DNA from: Betaproteobacteria bacterium
GTDB lineage: Bacteria > Pseudomonadota > Gammaproteobacteria > Burkholderiales > Burkholderiaceae_D
Reading direction: 5' to 3'
NCBI GenBank assembly: GCA_025356395.1
Contig: JANXTA010000122.1
Location: 33,499 to 97,498, forward strand
DNA length: 64,000 bases
The translations under genes were made by a program, and so were the position numbers. The notes under the pieces are model-generated. The model had not been told where the DNA came from and made no database searches. It saw only the letters and a program-made list of their open reading frames with translations. How positions within the stretch are numbered: position 1 is the first letter of the stretch; each line of letters opens with the position of its first letter. Positions 52,938-62,079 of this stretch are shown in pieces.

Positions 52938-53051
52938 GACGATTCCTGACGAGTGGGCGGACGACCCTGAAGGAACAGCCCGCGGGGATGCATCAAGTCC
53001 CGGGGTAATTCCACGGTGCCGTTCGCGGATTGCCGCACAAACAACGCCCGG

Positions 53052-54314
53052 CTACACCAGTCCCTGGAACGGCCACGCCTCGACCTGCTCGCCGGCAACC
53101 ACGGCTCCGCGCTCGTGCCCGAGGACGATCAGGCAGTTCGCCTCGCTCATCGAGCGCAGGATGCCCGAGCCCTGCGCAGCGGTCGGACGGACGGTCCAGA
53201 CCCCGTCGCCGCGGACCGCGACGCCGCGCACGAACTCGGTCCGTCCCGGCAGCTTGGCGATCGGCACGTCGCAGAGCGCGGTGATCGACGGCATCGGATC
53301 GACGCGGGCCCCCATCAGCTTCAGCAGCGCATCGCGGACCAGCGCATAGAACACCACCATCACCGCGACCGGATTGCCGGGCAGGCCGAACAGCAGGGCG
53401 GAGCGGCCTTCGGCGGTGACGCGACCGAAGGCCATCGGCCGGCCGGGCTTCACCGCGAGTTTCCAGAACGAGACGCCGCCGAGGCGATGCATGACTTCGC
53501 GCGTGTAGTCGGCGCCGCCAGCCGAGACGCCGCCGCTGGTGACGATGGCGTCGGCCGCGACCGCAGTGCCGCAGGTGCGCAGCAGCGTGGCCTCGAGTGT
53601 GTCGGGATCGTCGGCGACGATGCCCAGGTCGATGACCTCGGCGCCGAGGCGCGAGAGCATCGCGATCAGCGTGTAGCGGTTGCTGTCGCGGATGCTGCCG
53701 ACGTCCAGCGACTGCCCGAGATCGCGCAGCTCGTCGCCGGTCGAGAACACGGCGATCCGCGGCCGACGGAAGACCGTGAGGAACGCCTCGCCGATCGACG
53801 CCGCCAGACCCAGGTCGGACGGCGCCAGTCTTCGTCCCTTCGCGAGCACGATCGATCCGACGACGAGATCCTCGCCGGCAAGCCTGCGGTTCTGGCCGGT
53901 GCTGATCAGTCCGTCGAACGAGATGCGGTCGCCGTCCGCGACGACCACTTCCTGCGGGACGACGGCGTCGCAGTCGTCGGGCATCATGGCGCCGGTGAAG
54001 ATGCGCACGCATTGGTCCGCAGCGACGGTTCCGTCATATGGGAAGCCCGCGCGAGCCTTGCCGACGACATGCAGCGTCCGGGGCGAGGCTGCATCGACGT
54101 CGGCGTGGATCGCATAGCCGTCCATCGCGGCGTTGTCGTGTGCGGGCACGGCGACCCCTGCCACGAGGTCGGCGGCGAGGATGCGGGCCAGCCCGTCCTT
54201 GAGCGCGACGCGCTCGGTGGCGACGATCGGCTCGATGGCCGCGTCGATCGCACGACGCGCGCCTTCGAGCGAGAGTGCCGGATGGTCGTCGCCGTCGAAA
54301 CTCACGAGCGGCAC
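53052..54314 (-). CDS. moeA: Molybdopterin molybdotransferase
   Basis: A 420-residue enzyme that inserts molybdenum into adenylated molybdopterin. VPAHDNAAMDGYAI near residue 60, FTGAMMPDDCDAVV, the STGDELRDLG and SIRDSNRYTLIAML segments, the TSGGVSAGGADYT loop and FGLPGNPVAVMVVFYAL are all conserved. The last domain (domain IV) is present. It follows mobA by 12 bases and precedes the haem sensor gene by about 115 bases on the same strand. Confidence 0.96.
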   Translation of the reverse strand: MPLVSFDGDDHPALSLEGARRAIDAAIEPIVATERVALKDGLARILAADLVAGVAVPAHDNAAMDGYAIHADVDAASPRTLHVVGKARAGFPYDGTVAADQCVRIFTGAMMPDDCDAVVPQEVVVADGDRISFDGLISTGQNRRLAGEDLVVGSIVLAKGRRLAPSDLGLAASIGEAFLTVFRRPRIAVFSTGDELRDLGQSLDVGSIRDSNRYTLIAMLSRLGAEVIDLGIVADDPDTLEATLLRTCGTAVAADAIVTSGGVSAGGADYTREVMHRLGGVSFWKLAVKPGRPMAFGRVTAEGRSALLFGLPGNPVAVMVVFYALVRDALLKLMGARVDPMPSITALCDVPIAKLPGRTEFVRGVAVRGDGVWTVRPTAAQGSGILRSMSEANCLIVLGHERGAVVAGEQVEAWPFQGLV

Positions 54315-54326
54315 CTCACGTCCGCT

Positions 54327-54932
54327 TCACGACGCCGCGGACGAGTCGTTCTCGATCGCGTGCAGTTCTTCGAGGGTGTTGAGGTTGACGAAGGCCCGTT
54401 CATCGTCGAACGATACTTCACGGTGCGGCAGGCGTTCGATCCAGCGATGGACGGCGCGGTTGCCCGATGCCAGGTAAGCCGCAAGATCCGGCAGGACGGT
54501 CTGGCGCATCAGGGAGAACACCGGATGCAGGTGGTTGTCCGTCCTCGCAACGACCAGCGCGATCTCGTCGTCGAATGCTTCCACCAATCTCGAAACGAGA
54601 TCATGCGGCACCAGCGGCGCGTCGCAGGGAACGACGAACAGGAAGTCGGTGCGACAGGCCGTCAGCCCGGCATGCAGCCCCGCCAGGGGTCCGGCATCGC
54701 CATCGGCGACGTCGGCGACGACCACGTGACCCAAGGCCTCGTAGCGTTCGCGATGCCGGTTGGCGCTGATCAGGATCGTTCCGGCCTGCGGCTCGATCCG
54801 GCGCAACACATGCGCGACCAGCGGCTCGCCACGAAAGACCTGCAGGCCCTTGTCCACCGAACCCATCCGCGTGCCCCGGCCTCCTGCGAGCACGAGACCG
54901 GTGATGCGCTCGACCGCGATCATCGAGCGCAT
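54327..54932 (-). CDS. mobA: Molybdenum cofactor guanylyltransferase
   Basis: About 201 residues. It attaches GMP to the molybdenum cofactor to make the bis-MGD form. The nucleotide loop is LVLAGGRGTRMGSVDKGLQ and the metal-binding site is FVVPCDAPLVP. The start is uncertain: ATG at 54932 or 54923, or TTG at 54941, all in frame with no clear ribosome site. It lies between the PhoH gene and moeA on the same strand. Confidence 0.93.
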   Translation of the reverse strand: MRSMIAVERITGLVLAGGRGTRMGSVDKGLQVFRGEPLVAHVLRRIEPQAGTILISANRHRERYEALGHVVVADVADGDAGPLAGLHAGLTACRTDFLFVVPCDAPLVPHDLVSRLVEAFDDEIALVVARTDNHLHPVFSLMRQTVLPDLAAYLASGNRAVHRWIERLPHREVSFDDERAFVNLNTLEELHAIENDSSAAS

Positions 54933-54951
54933 CGACGTCAACGAGATGGCA

Positions 54952-56643
54952 TCACAGCACGTCGGCCGCGTGATCGGCCAGCCGCGAACGCTCGCCCCGC
55001 TGCAGTGTCACGTGCCCGCTGTGCGCCCATCCCTTGAAGCGGTCGACCACGTAGGTCAGGCCGCTCGATCCTTCGGTGAGGTAGGGCGTGTCGATCTGCG
55101 CGATGTTGCCGAGGCACAGCACCTTCGTGCCCGGACCTGCGCGTGTGATTAGCGTCTTCATCTGCTTCGGCGTCAGGTTCTGTGCCTCATCGATGATCAG
55201 GAACTTGTTGATGAAGGTCCGCCCGCGCATGAAGTTCAGCGACTTGATCTTGATGCGGCTGCGGATCAGGTCCTGCGTCGCGGCCCGGCCCCAGTCGCCG
55301 GCCGAGTCGTCGGTCTTGTTGAGCACGTCGAGGTTGTCGTCGAACGCGCCCATCCACGGCGACATCTTCTCTTCCTCGGTGCCCGGCAGGAAGCCGATGT
55401 CCTCTCCGACCGGCACCGTCACGCGCGTGACGATGATCTCGGTGTAGGTCTTCGTCTCCAGCACCTGCGCGAGCCCCGCGGCCAGCGCCATCAGCGTCTT
55501 GCCGGTGCCGGCCTGCCCGAGCAACGTGACGAAGTCGCATTCGGGATTCATCAGCAGGTTGAGCGCGAAGTTCTGCTCGCGGTTGCGGGCCGTGATGCCC
55601 CACACGCTGTTCTTCGCGTGCGTGTAGTCGCGCAGCGTCTTCAGCACCGCGGTCTTGCCCTGGATCTCCTTGACCTGCGCGTACAGGGTCGCGCCGTCGC
55701 CCTCGTGATACACGAACTCGTTGACGATCAGGCTCGGCACCAGCGGTCCCGACAGGCGATACCAGGTCGCGCCGTTCTGCTGCCAGCTCTCGACGCCCTT
55801 GCTGTGCGTGTCCCAGAAGTCGACCGGCAACTGACGGACGCCCGCGTACAGCAGGTCGGTGTCCTCGAGGACGTGGTCGTTGAAGTAGTCCTCGGCGAGC
55901 AGCCCCAGGGCACGCGCCTTGATGCGCATGTTGATGTCCTTGGACACCAGCACGACCGGACGCGCCGCGTACTGATCCTGCAGCGAGCGCACGACGGCGA
56001 GGATCTGGTTGTCGGCCTTGCCTGCCGGCAACGCCGTGGGCAGCGTCTGCGAGACCGCCGTGGTCTGGAAGTACAGCCTCCCGCCCGCGTCCTTGTTGCC
56101 GAGCGCGGCGAGCGCGACGCCGTCCTCGATCTGCGCCTCGCCGGCACTGCCGACCAGCGCATCGAGCGAGCGGCTGACCTGACGCGCATTGCGCGCGACC
56201 TCCGACATGCCCTTCTTGTGATCGTCGAGTTCCTCGAGCGTCATCATCGGCAGGTAAACGTCGTGCTCCTCGAAGCGGAAGAGGGCCGACGGGTCGTGCA
56301 TCAGCACGTTGGTGTCGAGGACGAACAGCTTGACGGCATCGCCCTGGGCTTTCGCCTTCGAACGCGGCTCCAGCATCGTGACGACGGCGGGCGGCGAGGC
56401 GGACTTGCGAACCTGGGCGGCGGGCTGGTTCGCGGCCTCGGGCAGCGGCGCGTGGCGCGCCGTGTTGCGGACATGGCCGGCGGCACGCGGCTGGGTGCTC
56501 GTCGACGGCTCGTGATGGAGTTGCGCGCGAGGGACTTCGGAGACGGAGTGCGATTTAATACGGGAAACCGACTTGTTCGTTTCTTCGATTGCGTTGGAGG
56601 ACAGGAAGACGGCGGGACGAGCAGGCAGTTTCGGCAGGGGCAT
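54952..56643 (-). CDS. PIN domain-PhoH family ATPase (PhoH2)
   Basis: A 563-residue protein. A basic low-complexity N-terminus (to about residue 100) is followed by a PIN RNase domain (FVLDTNVLMHDPSALFRF; ILAVVRSLQD; VVLVSKDINMRIKA) and then a PhoH ATPase with Walker A LLGQAGTGKTLMAL and Walker B KFLIIDEAQNLTPKQMK. PhoH2 proteins are RNA helicases/RNases. First gene of the minus-strand run that leads to mobA and moeA. Confidence 0.95.
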   Translation of the reverse strand: MPLPKLPARPAVFLSSNAIEETNKSVSRIKSHSVSEVPRAQLHHEPSTSTQPRAAGHVRNTARHAPLPEAANQPAAQVRKSASPPAVVTMLEPRSKAKAQGDAVKLFVLDTNVLMHDPSALFRFEEHDVYLPMMTLEELDDHKKGMSEVARNARQVSRSLDALVGSAGEAQIEDGVALAALGNKDAGGRLYFQTTAVSQTLPTALPAGKADNQILAVVRSLQDQYAARPVVLVSKDINMRIKARALGLLAEDYFNDHVLEDTDLLYAGVRQLPVDFWDTHSKGVESWQQNGATWYRLSGPLVPSLIVNEFVYHEGDGATLYAQVKEIQGKTAVLKTLRDYTHAKNSVWGITARNREQNFALNLLMNPECDFVTLLGQAGTGKTLMALAAGLAQVLETKTYTEIIVTRVTVPVGEDIGFLPGTEEEKMSPWMGAFDDNLDVLNKTDDSAGDWGRAATQDLIRSRIKIKSLNFMRGRTFINKFLIIDEAQNLTPKQMKTLITRAGPGTKVLCLGNIAQIDTPYLTEGSSGLTYVVDRFKGWAHSGHVTLQRGERSRLADHAADVL

Positions 56644-56703
56644 CGGCTTTGACAGGTGATGAAGAAACTTCTAGGAGCGCATCGCGACGACGCGACCAGG
56701 CCC

Positions 56704-56763
56704 GAAAAAAACGAAGGCCGACGGCCGGTCGCGAAGTGCTTCGCGGTGCGGTCGATCGGCCTT
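56704..56763 (-). terminator. Structured Rho-independent terminator downstream of bcp
   Basis: On the minus strand an 8-bp outer stem (AAGGCCGA / TCGGCCTT) encloses a second perfect 7-bp hairpin (CGCGAAG-CA-CTTCGCG at 56730-56745), followed by CG and seven T. It lies between bcp and the PhoH gene, so it should end the bcp transcript before phoH begins. Confidence 0.7.
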
Positions 56764-56951
56764 GCTGTGACGACGATTCAATGGACGGTGCTTGCGAGAT
56801 TGAACGTGGTGGATACAGGTCTTGCAGTGGGTGACCGCGCTGGGTCAGTGACAACTGATTTCGAGTGGACCGATGGTGAATCTCCGTCGCCGAAAACGCA
56901 AGCCCGGGTGGCGCCGCAACCGGGTTTTGCTGCGCTCGCAACAACGGGTCG

Positions 56952-57422
56952 TCACATCGACTGCACCTGCTCCAGCACCTCGGCGACATGCCCCGGAATC
57001 TTGACCCCGCGCCACTCCTTCACCAGCACGCCCTGGGCATCCACAACGAACGTGCTGCGCTCGATGCCGCGCACCTGTTTGCCATACATGTTTTTCAGCT
57101 TCATGACGCCGAAAAGTGAGCAGAGCGCTTCGTTCGGATCGGAGATCAGGTCGAACGGGATACCGAGGGCCTGCTTGAACTTGAGGTGCGACTTGATCGT
57201 GTCGCGCGAGATGCCGAAGACCACCGCGCCGGCGGCCGCGAATGCCGGCGACGCATCGCCGAATTCCTGGGTCTCCGTGGTGCATCCCGGGGTGCTGTCC
57301 TTCGGATAGAAATAGAGGACGACCTTCTTGCCCCATTGATCGGCAAGGCCGAACGTTCCACTGGTGGTTTCGCTGGTGAACGAAGGGACCTTGTGGCCGA
57401 CCTGGACGAAATCGCTGCTCAT
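56952..57422 (-). CDS. bcp: Bcp-type thioredoxin-dependent peroxiredoxin
   Basis: A 156-residue peroxiredoxin Q that reduces peroxides. The peroxidatic Cys is C47 in YPKDSTPGCTTETQEF. The position five residues on, where E. coli Bcp has its resolving Cys, is Gln, so it may work as a 1-Cys enzyme or use the later Cys in ALCSLFG. The C-terminal ERSTFVVDAQGVLVKEWRGVK is typical. Divergent from the exported Tyr/Gly-rich gene. Confidence 0.95.
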   Translation of the reverse strand: MSSDFVQVGHKVPSFTSETTSGTFGLADQWGKKVVLYFYPKDSTPGCTTETQEFGDASPAFAAAGAVVFGISRDTIKSHLKFKQALGIPFDLISDPNEALCSLFGVMKLKNMYGKQVRGIERSTFVVDAQGVLVKEWRGVKIPGHVAEVLEQVQSM

Positions 57423-57570
57423 TGCTGCTCCGTTGACGCCCCGTGGTCAGCGCGCTGCCGAAGGGCCTTGTTACAAAAGATACGTCTGCTCTCACAACGC
57501 CGGTGAACCGACGCTGCTGTCCCGCGTTCCTACACTTGTGCGCACCGAATGCGCGAACCAGAAGGACATC

Positions 57571-57903
57571 ATGATCAAGAAACTTGCCGTTGCGATGGTT
57601 GCCGTCGGAGGCCTGCTCGTCGCGGCTGCCCCGGCCCGCGCGGGTGGCCACGTCTCGCTGTCGTTCGGCGTCGAACTTCCGGTCGGCGGTTACGGCTACG
57701 CGGCCCCGACATATTACGGGCCTCCACTCGTGGTGTACGCGCCGGCTCCGGTCTACGCCCCCGCTCCCGTGTACTACGACGGCTACTACGGTCCTCGCTA
57801 CTACGCGCCACGCGTGGTCTATCGTCAGGATCCCGGTTACTACGGCGGTCGCAGTTGGCACGACCACGACGGCTGGCGTGGTCACGAAGGTTGGCGTCGT
57901 TGA
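57571..57903 (+). CDS. Tyr/Gly/Pro-rich exported protein
   Basis: A 110-residue protein: a signal peptide (KKLAVAMVAVGGLLVAAAPARA) followed by a short low-complexity body of Tyr, Pro, Gly and Ala (VVYAPAPVYAPAPVYYDGYY) and a His/Trp/Arg-rich end (WHDHDGWRGHEGWRR). Proteins of this kind are common in betaproteobacterial envelopes and their roles are not established. The His/Asp cluster could bind metal. A strong terminator follows. Confidence 0.8.
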   Translation: MIKKLAVAMVAVGGLLVAAAPARAGGHVSLSFGVELPVGGYGYAAPTYYGPPLVVYAPAPVYAPAPVYYDGYYGPRYYAPRVVYRQDPGYYGGRSWHDHDGWRGHEGWRR

Positions 57904-57918
57904 GCGATGCGATGAGCC

Positions 57919-57944
57919 AAAGCCCGGTTTCGACCGGGCTTTTT
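57919..57944 (+). terminator. Rho-independent terminator with TTCG loop
   Basis: A perfect 8-bp stem AGCCCGGT / ACCGGGCT with a TTCG tetraloop, flanked by AA and a TTTT run, 15 bases after the stop of the exported-protein gene. Confidence 0.88.
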
Positions 57945-57965
57945 CCTGCCCGCGCCAGGTATCGT

Positions 57966-58898
57966 TCAGCGATGCACCACGTCGCCGCCCAGCATCAGTT
58001 CACCGCTGCGACCGGCGATGGACCCCCAACGCCAGCAACGCAAGGGGACGGCCTTGGCGTCGATGCGCCGATACGCTTCGGACAACGTACCGAGGATGAA
58101 GCCCTGGGCCTTCCAGCCGTCGATCAGCCGTTCGAGTGCGGGCATCAGCTTCATGCCCTCAAGTTCCGCATGCAGGGTGAACACCTCGTCGGTCGACCGG
58201 GTCGCCGTCATCGCCAGCAGCACGTCGGCGGCGCCGAATTCATCGCGCCCGTCGATGCCGATCAGCTCGTCGAGCGTCGGCAGCGTGGTGGGGATCTGGA
58301 TGCACTCGAGTGCGCGACCGCCGACGTAGGGTCGGAAGGGTCCGCGGTCGATCTCGTCGTCCGCGATCCGGCCGTCGGAGGCGTACGCCATGTGCCAGGT
58401 GTCGAGCTGGCGCAATGCATCGTCGTTGATCTGCCAGCCGGCGGAGCCGTGGGTCGTCGGGGCCTTCTTGAACGTGTCGAGGTAGCGGTCGTAGGCCCGC
58501 ACCATCTCGCGCCAGGTCCAGCGCGCGGGACGCAGGCGCACGTTGTCCTGCCACTTGGTGTGATCCCAGGTATGGATGCCGGTCTCGTGACCGCGCCTGC
58601 CGGTCTCGCGCATGACGTCGCCACCCCGCGCACCGATGTCCGGGCCGGGTAGGAGCACACCGTAGAGCAGCGTCCTGATGCCGTAGTGCTCGACCACCGA
58701 CGTGCGCTGCACCTTGGCGAAGAAACCGGGCCGGAAGGCGCGCTTCAGGGCGCGCCCGGTGTTGTCGGGACCCAGGCTGAACAGGAAGGTCGCCTTGATG
58801 CCGTGACGATCGAACAGGTCTAGCAGCCGCGGGACGCCGTCGAGCGTGCCGCGCAGCGTGTCGACGTCGACTTTGAGCGTGAGATGTCGAGCGGTCAT
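57966..58898 (-). CDS. arnD: ArnD-like polysaccharide deacetylase
   Basis: A 310-residue NodB-fold deformylase. The metal site is read in LTLKVDVDTLRGT (first Asp pair) and HETGIHTWDHTKW (H-x3-H). FLFSLGPDNTGRALKR and TTHGSAGWQINDDALRQL are typical of ArnD, which removes the formyl group from undecaprenyl-phosphate-4-formamidoarabinose. It overlaps the GNAT gene start by four bases and is the last gene of the arn locus in the window. No arnT is present here. Confidence 0.93.
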   Translation of the reverse strand: MTARHLTLKVDVDTLRGTLDGVPRLLDLFDRHGIKATFLFSLGPDNTGRALKRAFRPGFFAKVQRTSVVEHYGIRTLLYGVLLPGPDIGARGGDVMRETGRRGHETGIHTWDHTKWQDNVRLRPARWTWREMVRAYDRYLDTFKKAPTTHGSAGWQINDDALRQLDTWHMAYASDGRIADDEIDRGPFRPYVGGRALECIQIPTTLPTLDELIGIDGRDEFGAADVLLAMTATRSTDEVFTLHAELEGMKLMPALERLIDGWKAQGFILGTLSEAYRRIDAKAVPLRCWRWGSIAGRSGELMLGGDVVHR

Positions 58899-59401
58899 GG
58901 CACGGTCCGCGAGGCCAGTCGAAGCAGTGCGTCGCCAGTGACGCGCGTGATGCGCCAATCCGGCATGAGGGTCGCGCCCAGGCTCTGATAGAAGTTCTGT
59001 GCGTCGACGTTCCAGTCGAGCACCGACCACTCGAAGCGTCCGCATTGGCGTTCGACAGCGAGCTTGGCGAGGTGAATCAGCAGCGCCTTCCCGTAGCCCT
59101 TGCCGCGATGATCGGGCTCGACGAAGAGATCCTCGAGGTACAGGCCACGCCGTCCGAGGAAGGTCGAAAAGTTGTGGAAGAAGAGGGCGAAGCCGACCGG
59201 CTCGCCTTCCTGATCGCCGTGATCCAGGGGCCGCAGCAGCACCGCCTCGACGGTCGCGTTCGGGGCGAACAACACGCGCTCGAAGTCGTCGGGCGAGGAC
59301 ACGACCTGGTCCTCCAGGCGCTCGTAGATCGCCAGCGCGCGGATCAGTCGATGCAGGTCGGGCAGGTCGCCGGTCCCGGCGCTGCGGATGGTGAAGGTCA
59401 T
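58895..59401 (-). CDS. GNAT acetyltransferase inside the arn locus
   Basis: A 168-residue protein of the diamine-acetyltransferase-like GNAT group: LPDLHRLIRALAIYERLEDQV, LFFHNFSTFLGRRGLYLEDLFVEPDHRGKGYGKALLI (acetyl-CoA loop) and FEWSVLDWNVDAQNFYQSLGA. It sits between the decarboxylase gene (gap 13 bases) and arnD (overlap four bases), so it is cotranscribed with lipid A modification genes. Such GNATs act on polyamines or amino sugars; the target here is unknown. Confidence 0.93.
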   Translation of the reverse strand: MTFTIRSAGTGDLPDLHRLIRALAIYERLEDQVVSSPDDFERVLFAPNATVEAVLLRPLDHGDQEGEPVGFALFFHNFSTFLGRRGLYLEDLFVEPDHRGKGYGKALLIHLAKLAVERQCGRFEWSVLDWNVDAQNFYQSLGATLMPDWRITRVTGDALLRLASRTVP

Positions 59402-59414
59402 GCGCCCGACGGAC

Positions 59415-60458
59415 TCAGTCGACCAGGCTGCGGGCGTGCACGACCTGGCCGCGATACGCGTCGAAGATGCGACGCAGTGCTTCGGCCATCGGCACCTCGG
59501 GCGCCCAGCCGAGCTCGTGCATCGTGTTCTCGATCTTCGGCACGCGGCTCTGCACGTCCTGGTAGCCCGCGCCGTAGTACGCCCCCGAGGTGGTCTCGAT
59601 CAACTGCACCTTCTTCGCGCTGTCGGCGTACTCGGGATACTCGACGGCGAGCTTCAACATCATCGTCGCGAGCTCGCGCACCGAGTAGTTGTTCGACGGG
59701 TTGCCGATGTTGTAGATCTTGCCGCTGGCCACGCCGCCTTCGTTAGCGATGATCTTCATCAGCGCCGAGATGCCATCGTCAATATAGGTGAAAGCTCGCT
59801 TTTGAGCTCCTCCATCCACGAGGCTGATCGGCTCGCCACGCACGATGTGGCCGAAGAACTGCGTGATGACGCGGCTCGATCCTTCCTTCGCGGTGTGGAT
59901 CGAGTCGAGCCCCGAGCCGATCCAGTTGAAAGGACGGAACAACGTGTAGTCGAGGCCTTCCTGCTGGCCGTAGGCCGCGATCACGCGGTCCATCAGCTGC
60001 TTGGAGCACGCGTAGATCCAGCGCGGCTTGTCGATCGGCCCGTACACCAGTTCGGAGGCATACGGATCGAACTCGGCGTCGCGGCTCATGCCGTAGACCT
60101 CGGAGGTCGACGGGAAGATCACGCGCTTGCCGTACTTCACGGCCTGGCGAACAATCGGCAGATTGGCCTCGAAGTCGAGCTCGAAGACGCGCAGCGGCTC
60201 GCGCACGTAGGTGGCAGGCGTCGCGATCGCGACCAACGGCAGCAGCACGTCGCACTTCTTGACGTTGTACTCGATCCACTCCTTGTTGATCGTGATGTCG
60301 CCTTCGAAGAAGTGGAAGCGCTCGTGGTCCAGCCACTCGGACACGCGCTCGCTCTGCATGTCCATCCCGTAGACCTCCCAGTCGGTAGTCTCGAGGATGC
60401 GCTTGGACAGGTGATGGCCGATGAAGCCGTTGACGCCGAGGATGAGGATTTTTTTCAT
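59415..60458 (-). CDS. UDP-glucuronate decarboxylase (C-terminal ArnA domain as its own gene)
   Basis: A 347-residue extended SDR enzyme that oxidatively decarboxylates UDP-glucuronate to UDP-4-keto-arabinose. The NAD loop GVNGFIGHHLSKRIL is at about 8-22, FPSTSEVYGM holds the catalytic Ser/Thr/Glu area, and Tyr/Lys are in WIYACSKQLMDR. FRPFNWIGSGLDSIHTAKEGSSR is the ArnA-specific sugar-binding segment. In enterics this is fused to the formyltransferase; here it is separate. It overlaps the TMEM175 gene stop by four bases. Confidence 0.93.
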   Translation of the reverse strand: MKKILILGVNGFIGHHLSKRILETTDWEVYGMDMQSERVSEWLDHERFHFFEGDITINKEWIEYNVKKCDVLLPLVAIATPATYVREPLRVFELDFEANLPIVRQAVKYGKRVIFPSTSEVYGMSRDAEFDPYASELVYGPIDKPRWIYACSKQLMDRVIAAYGQQEGLDYTLFRPFNWIGSGLDSIHTAKEGSSRVITQFFGHIVRGEPISLVDGGAQKRAFTYIDDGISALMKIIANEGGVASGKIYNIGNPSNNYSVRELATMMLKLAVEYPEYADSAKKVQLIETTSGAYYGAGYQDVQSRVPKIENTMHELGWAPEVPMAEALRRIFDAYRGQVVHARSLVD

Positions 60459-61138
60459 GGGTGTTCGTGAAGAGTGGATTCGTGACGAAGCGCGGGCGCA
60501 GTGCCGGCTCTCGCCCTGCGTTCCAGATGTCGCCCGTAGCGTCCGAGCGGAATCATCGACAGGTACGTAAGTGTGGCGAACGACGTGTTCAGCGTGAGCG
60601 CCAGGCCCATCGCGGCGAGGCCCGCGACGACGAGCCCGCCGATCCGGAACACCGTCGCATGATACGTCCCGGGTTCCATCGGATGGCTCGCCAGCTCCGG
60701 ATGCCGGCGGACGTATTGGATCTTCCAGAGCCCGAGCAGGCCGAGGATCACCATGTTGCCGTTGTAGGCAACCTGCGCGATGTTGGTCGTCGAGAATTCG
60801 CCGAGCAGCGCCGCCGAGAACGGCATCAGGCTGACGAACATGAGCTGCCAGATATTGCGCCAGAGCAGGCCCGTGTCGACCTGGCGGACGTAGTGGAACA
60901 GGCGGTGGTGTGAGATCCAGAACGTCGCCAGCACGAGGAAGCTGATCACCCACGACAACGCCTTCGGCGTCAGGTCCGCGAGCGCCTGGGCGAGTTCCTG
61001 CTGGCTGTGGATCAAATGCGGATCGGGCACCTTCAGTTCGATCACCAGCAGCGTCATCGCCACCGCGAAGATGCCGTCGGTCAGGCCCTCGACGCGATGC
61101 TTGCTCCACAGCACGACCAGCGGCGTCGTCTTCGTCAT
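60455..61138 (-). CDS. TMEM175-family potassium channel-like protein
   Basis: A 227-residue protein with about six hydrophobic segments. The first helix RVEGLTDGIFAVAMTLLVIELKV carries the R-x4-(F/L)-(S/T)-D-G motif of bacterial TMEM175 channels, and the segments SWVISFLVLATFWISHHRLF, LMFVSLMPFSAALLGEF and MVILGLLGLWKIQY follow. The ATG at 61138 overlaps the formyltransferase stop (61135), and its own stop overlaps the decarboxylase ATG, so it is locked within the arn operon. A K+ or cation leak channel is inferred; its tie to lipid A modification is unexplained. Confidence 0.85.
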   Translation of the reverse strand: MTKTTPLVVLWSKHRVEGLTDGIFAVAMTLLVIELKVPDPHLIHSQQELAQALADLTPKALSWVISFLVLATFWISHHRLFHYVRQVDTGLLWRNIWQLMFVSLMPFSAALLGEFSTTNIAQVAYNGNMVILGLLGLWKIQYVRRHPELASHPMEPGTYHATVFRIGGLVVAGLAAMGLALTLNTSFATLTYLSMIPLGRYGRHLERRARAGTAPALRHESTLHEHP

Positions 61139-62079
61139 ACGGACTCCGCCAGGTGCGGGCCGTCGCCGAGGCGCGCGGCCAGTGCGGCGCCGTCCAGCTG
61201 CTGTCCATCGATCGATGCAGCGAGGATCTCGAGCCATCGGCCGTCGCCGCAGCACGCGAGGCAGCGATCGCCCTGGACGAGGATCGCGGGGTCATCCGCG
61301 CGGCTGCCGCTCACGACTTCGCGCGACAGCCGCGTGCGCGCGATCGTGATCGGCAGGCCGTCGATGATCGTCGTGGCGCCCGGGTACGGCGGCGCCACGG
61401 CGCGCACCAGGTTGTGGATCGCTACGGCGCTCGCATGCCAGTCGATGCGCCCGTCGTCGGCCTTGCGGCCGCCGAAGTAGGAGCCTTTCGAGAGTTCGTT
61501 GGGGATGCGGAACGGATGTCCATCGATCAGGTCGGGCAGCGCGCGCCAGAGGGTCTGTTCGGCGGCCACGGTGACCTTGACGAAGACCTCGCGCGCCGTA
61601 TCGTCGGGCAGGATCGGCACGGAGGTCTGCGCGATGATCGCGCCGGCATCGGGCTTGAGCGCCATCTCGTGGAGCGTCGCGCCGGTCTCGCTCTCGCCGT
61701 GGATGATCGCCCAGTTGATCGGCACGCGGCCGCGGTACTTCGGCAGCAGCGAGCCGTGCATGTTGTAGGCGCCCTTCTTGGGCAGCGACAGGATCGCGGC
61801 GGGCAGCATGTTGCGAAAGTAGAAGGAGAAGATGAAGTCCGGTGAGAGGCCCGCGACCTTCGCTTGCAGCGCGACAGCATCGAGATCCTCGGCGAACACG
61901 GTCGGGATGTCATGCTCGCTGGCCGTGTCGTGCACGCTGGCGAACCAGATCGTCTCGCTGGGGTTGTCGCGATGGGTGACGACGAGGTCGACGTCGATGT
62001 CGCGCGCCAGGAGCGTCAGGAGACAGCGGACTCCGACGTTGTGATACGCGAAGACGACGGCCTTCGGTCGTGCCGCCAT
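61135..62079 (-). CDS. UDP-L-Ara4N formyltransferase (N-terminal ArnA domain as its own gene)
   Basis: A 314-residue formyltransferase that moves a formyl group from 10-formyl-THF to UDP-4-amino-arabinose. VVFAYHNVGVRCLLTLLA is the ArnA-like N-terminus; the catalytic Asn/His pair is in KGAYNMHGSLLPKYRGRVPINWAI and the Asp is in MALKPDAGAIIAQ. The C-terminal OB-like domain is present (HNLVRAVAPPYPGATT). Its ATG overlaps the arnC stop. Confidence 0.94.
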   Translation of the reverse strand: MAARPKAVVFAYHNVGVRCLLTLLARDIDVDLVVTHRDNPSETIWFASVHDTASEHDIPTVFAEDLDAVALQAKVAGLSPDFIFSFYFRNMLPAAILSLPKKGAYNMHGSLLPKYRGRVPINWAIIHGESETGATLHEMALKPDAGAIIAQTSVPILPDDTAREVFVKVTVAAEQTLWRALPDLIDGHPFRIPNELSKGSYFGGRKADDGRIDWHASAVAIHNLVRAVAPPYPGATTIIDGLPITIARTRLSREVVSGSRADDPAILVQGDRCLACCGDGRWLEILAASIDGQQLDGAALAARLGDGPHLAESV

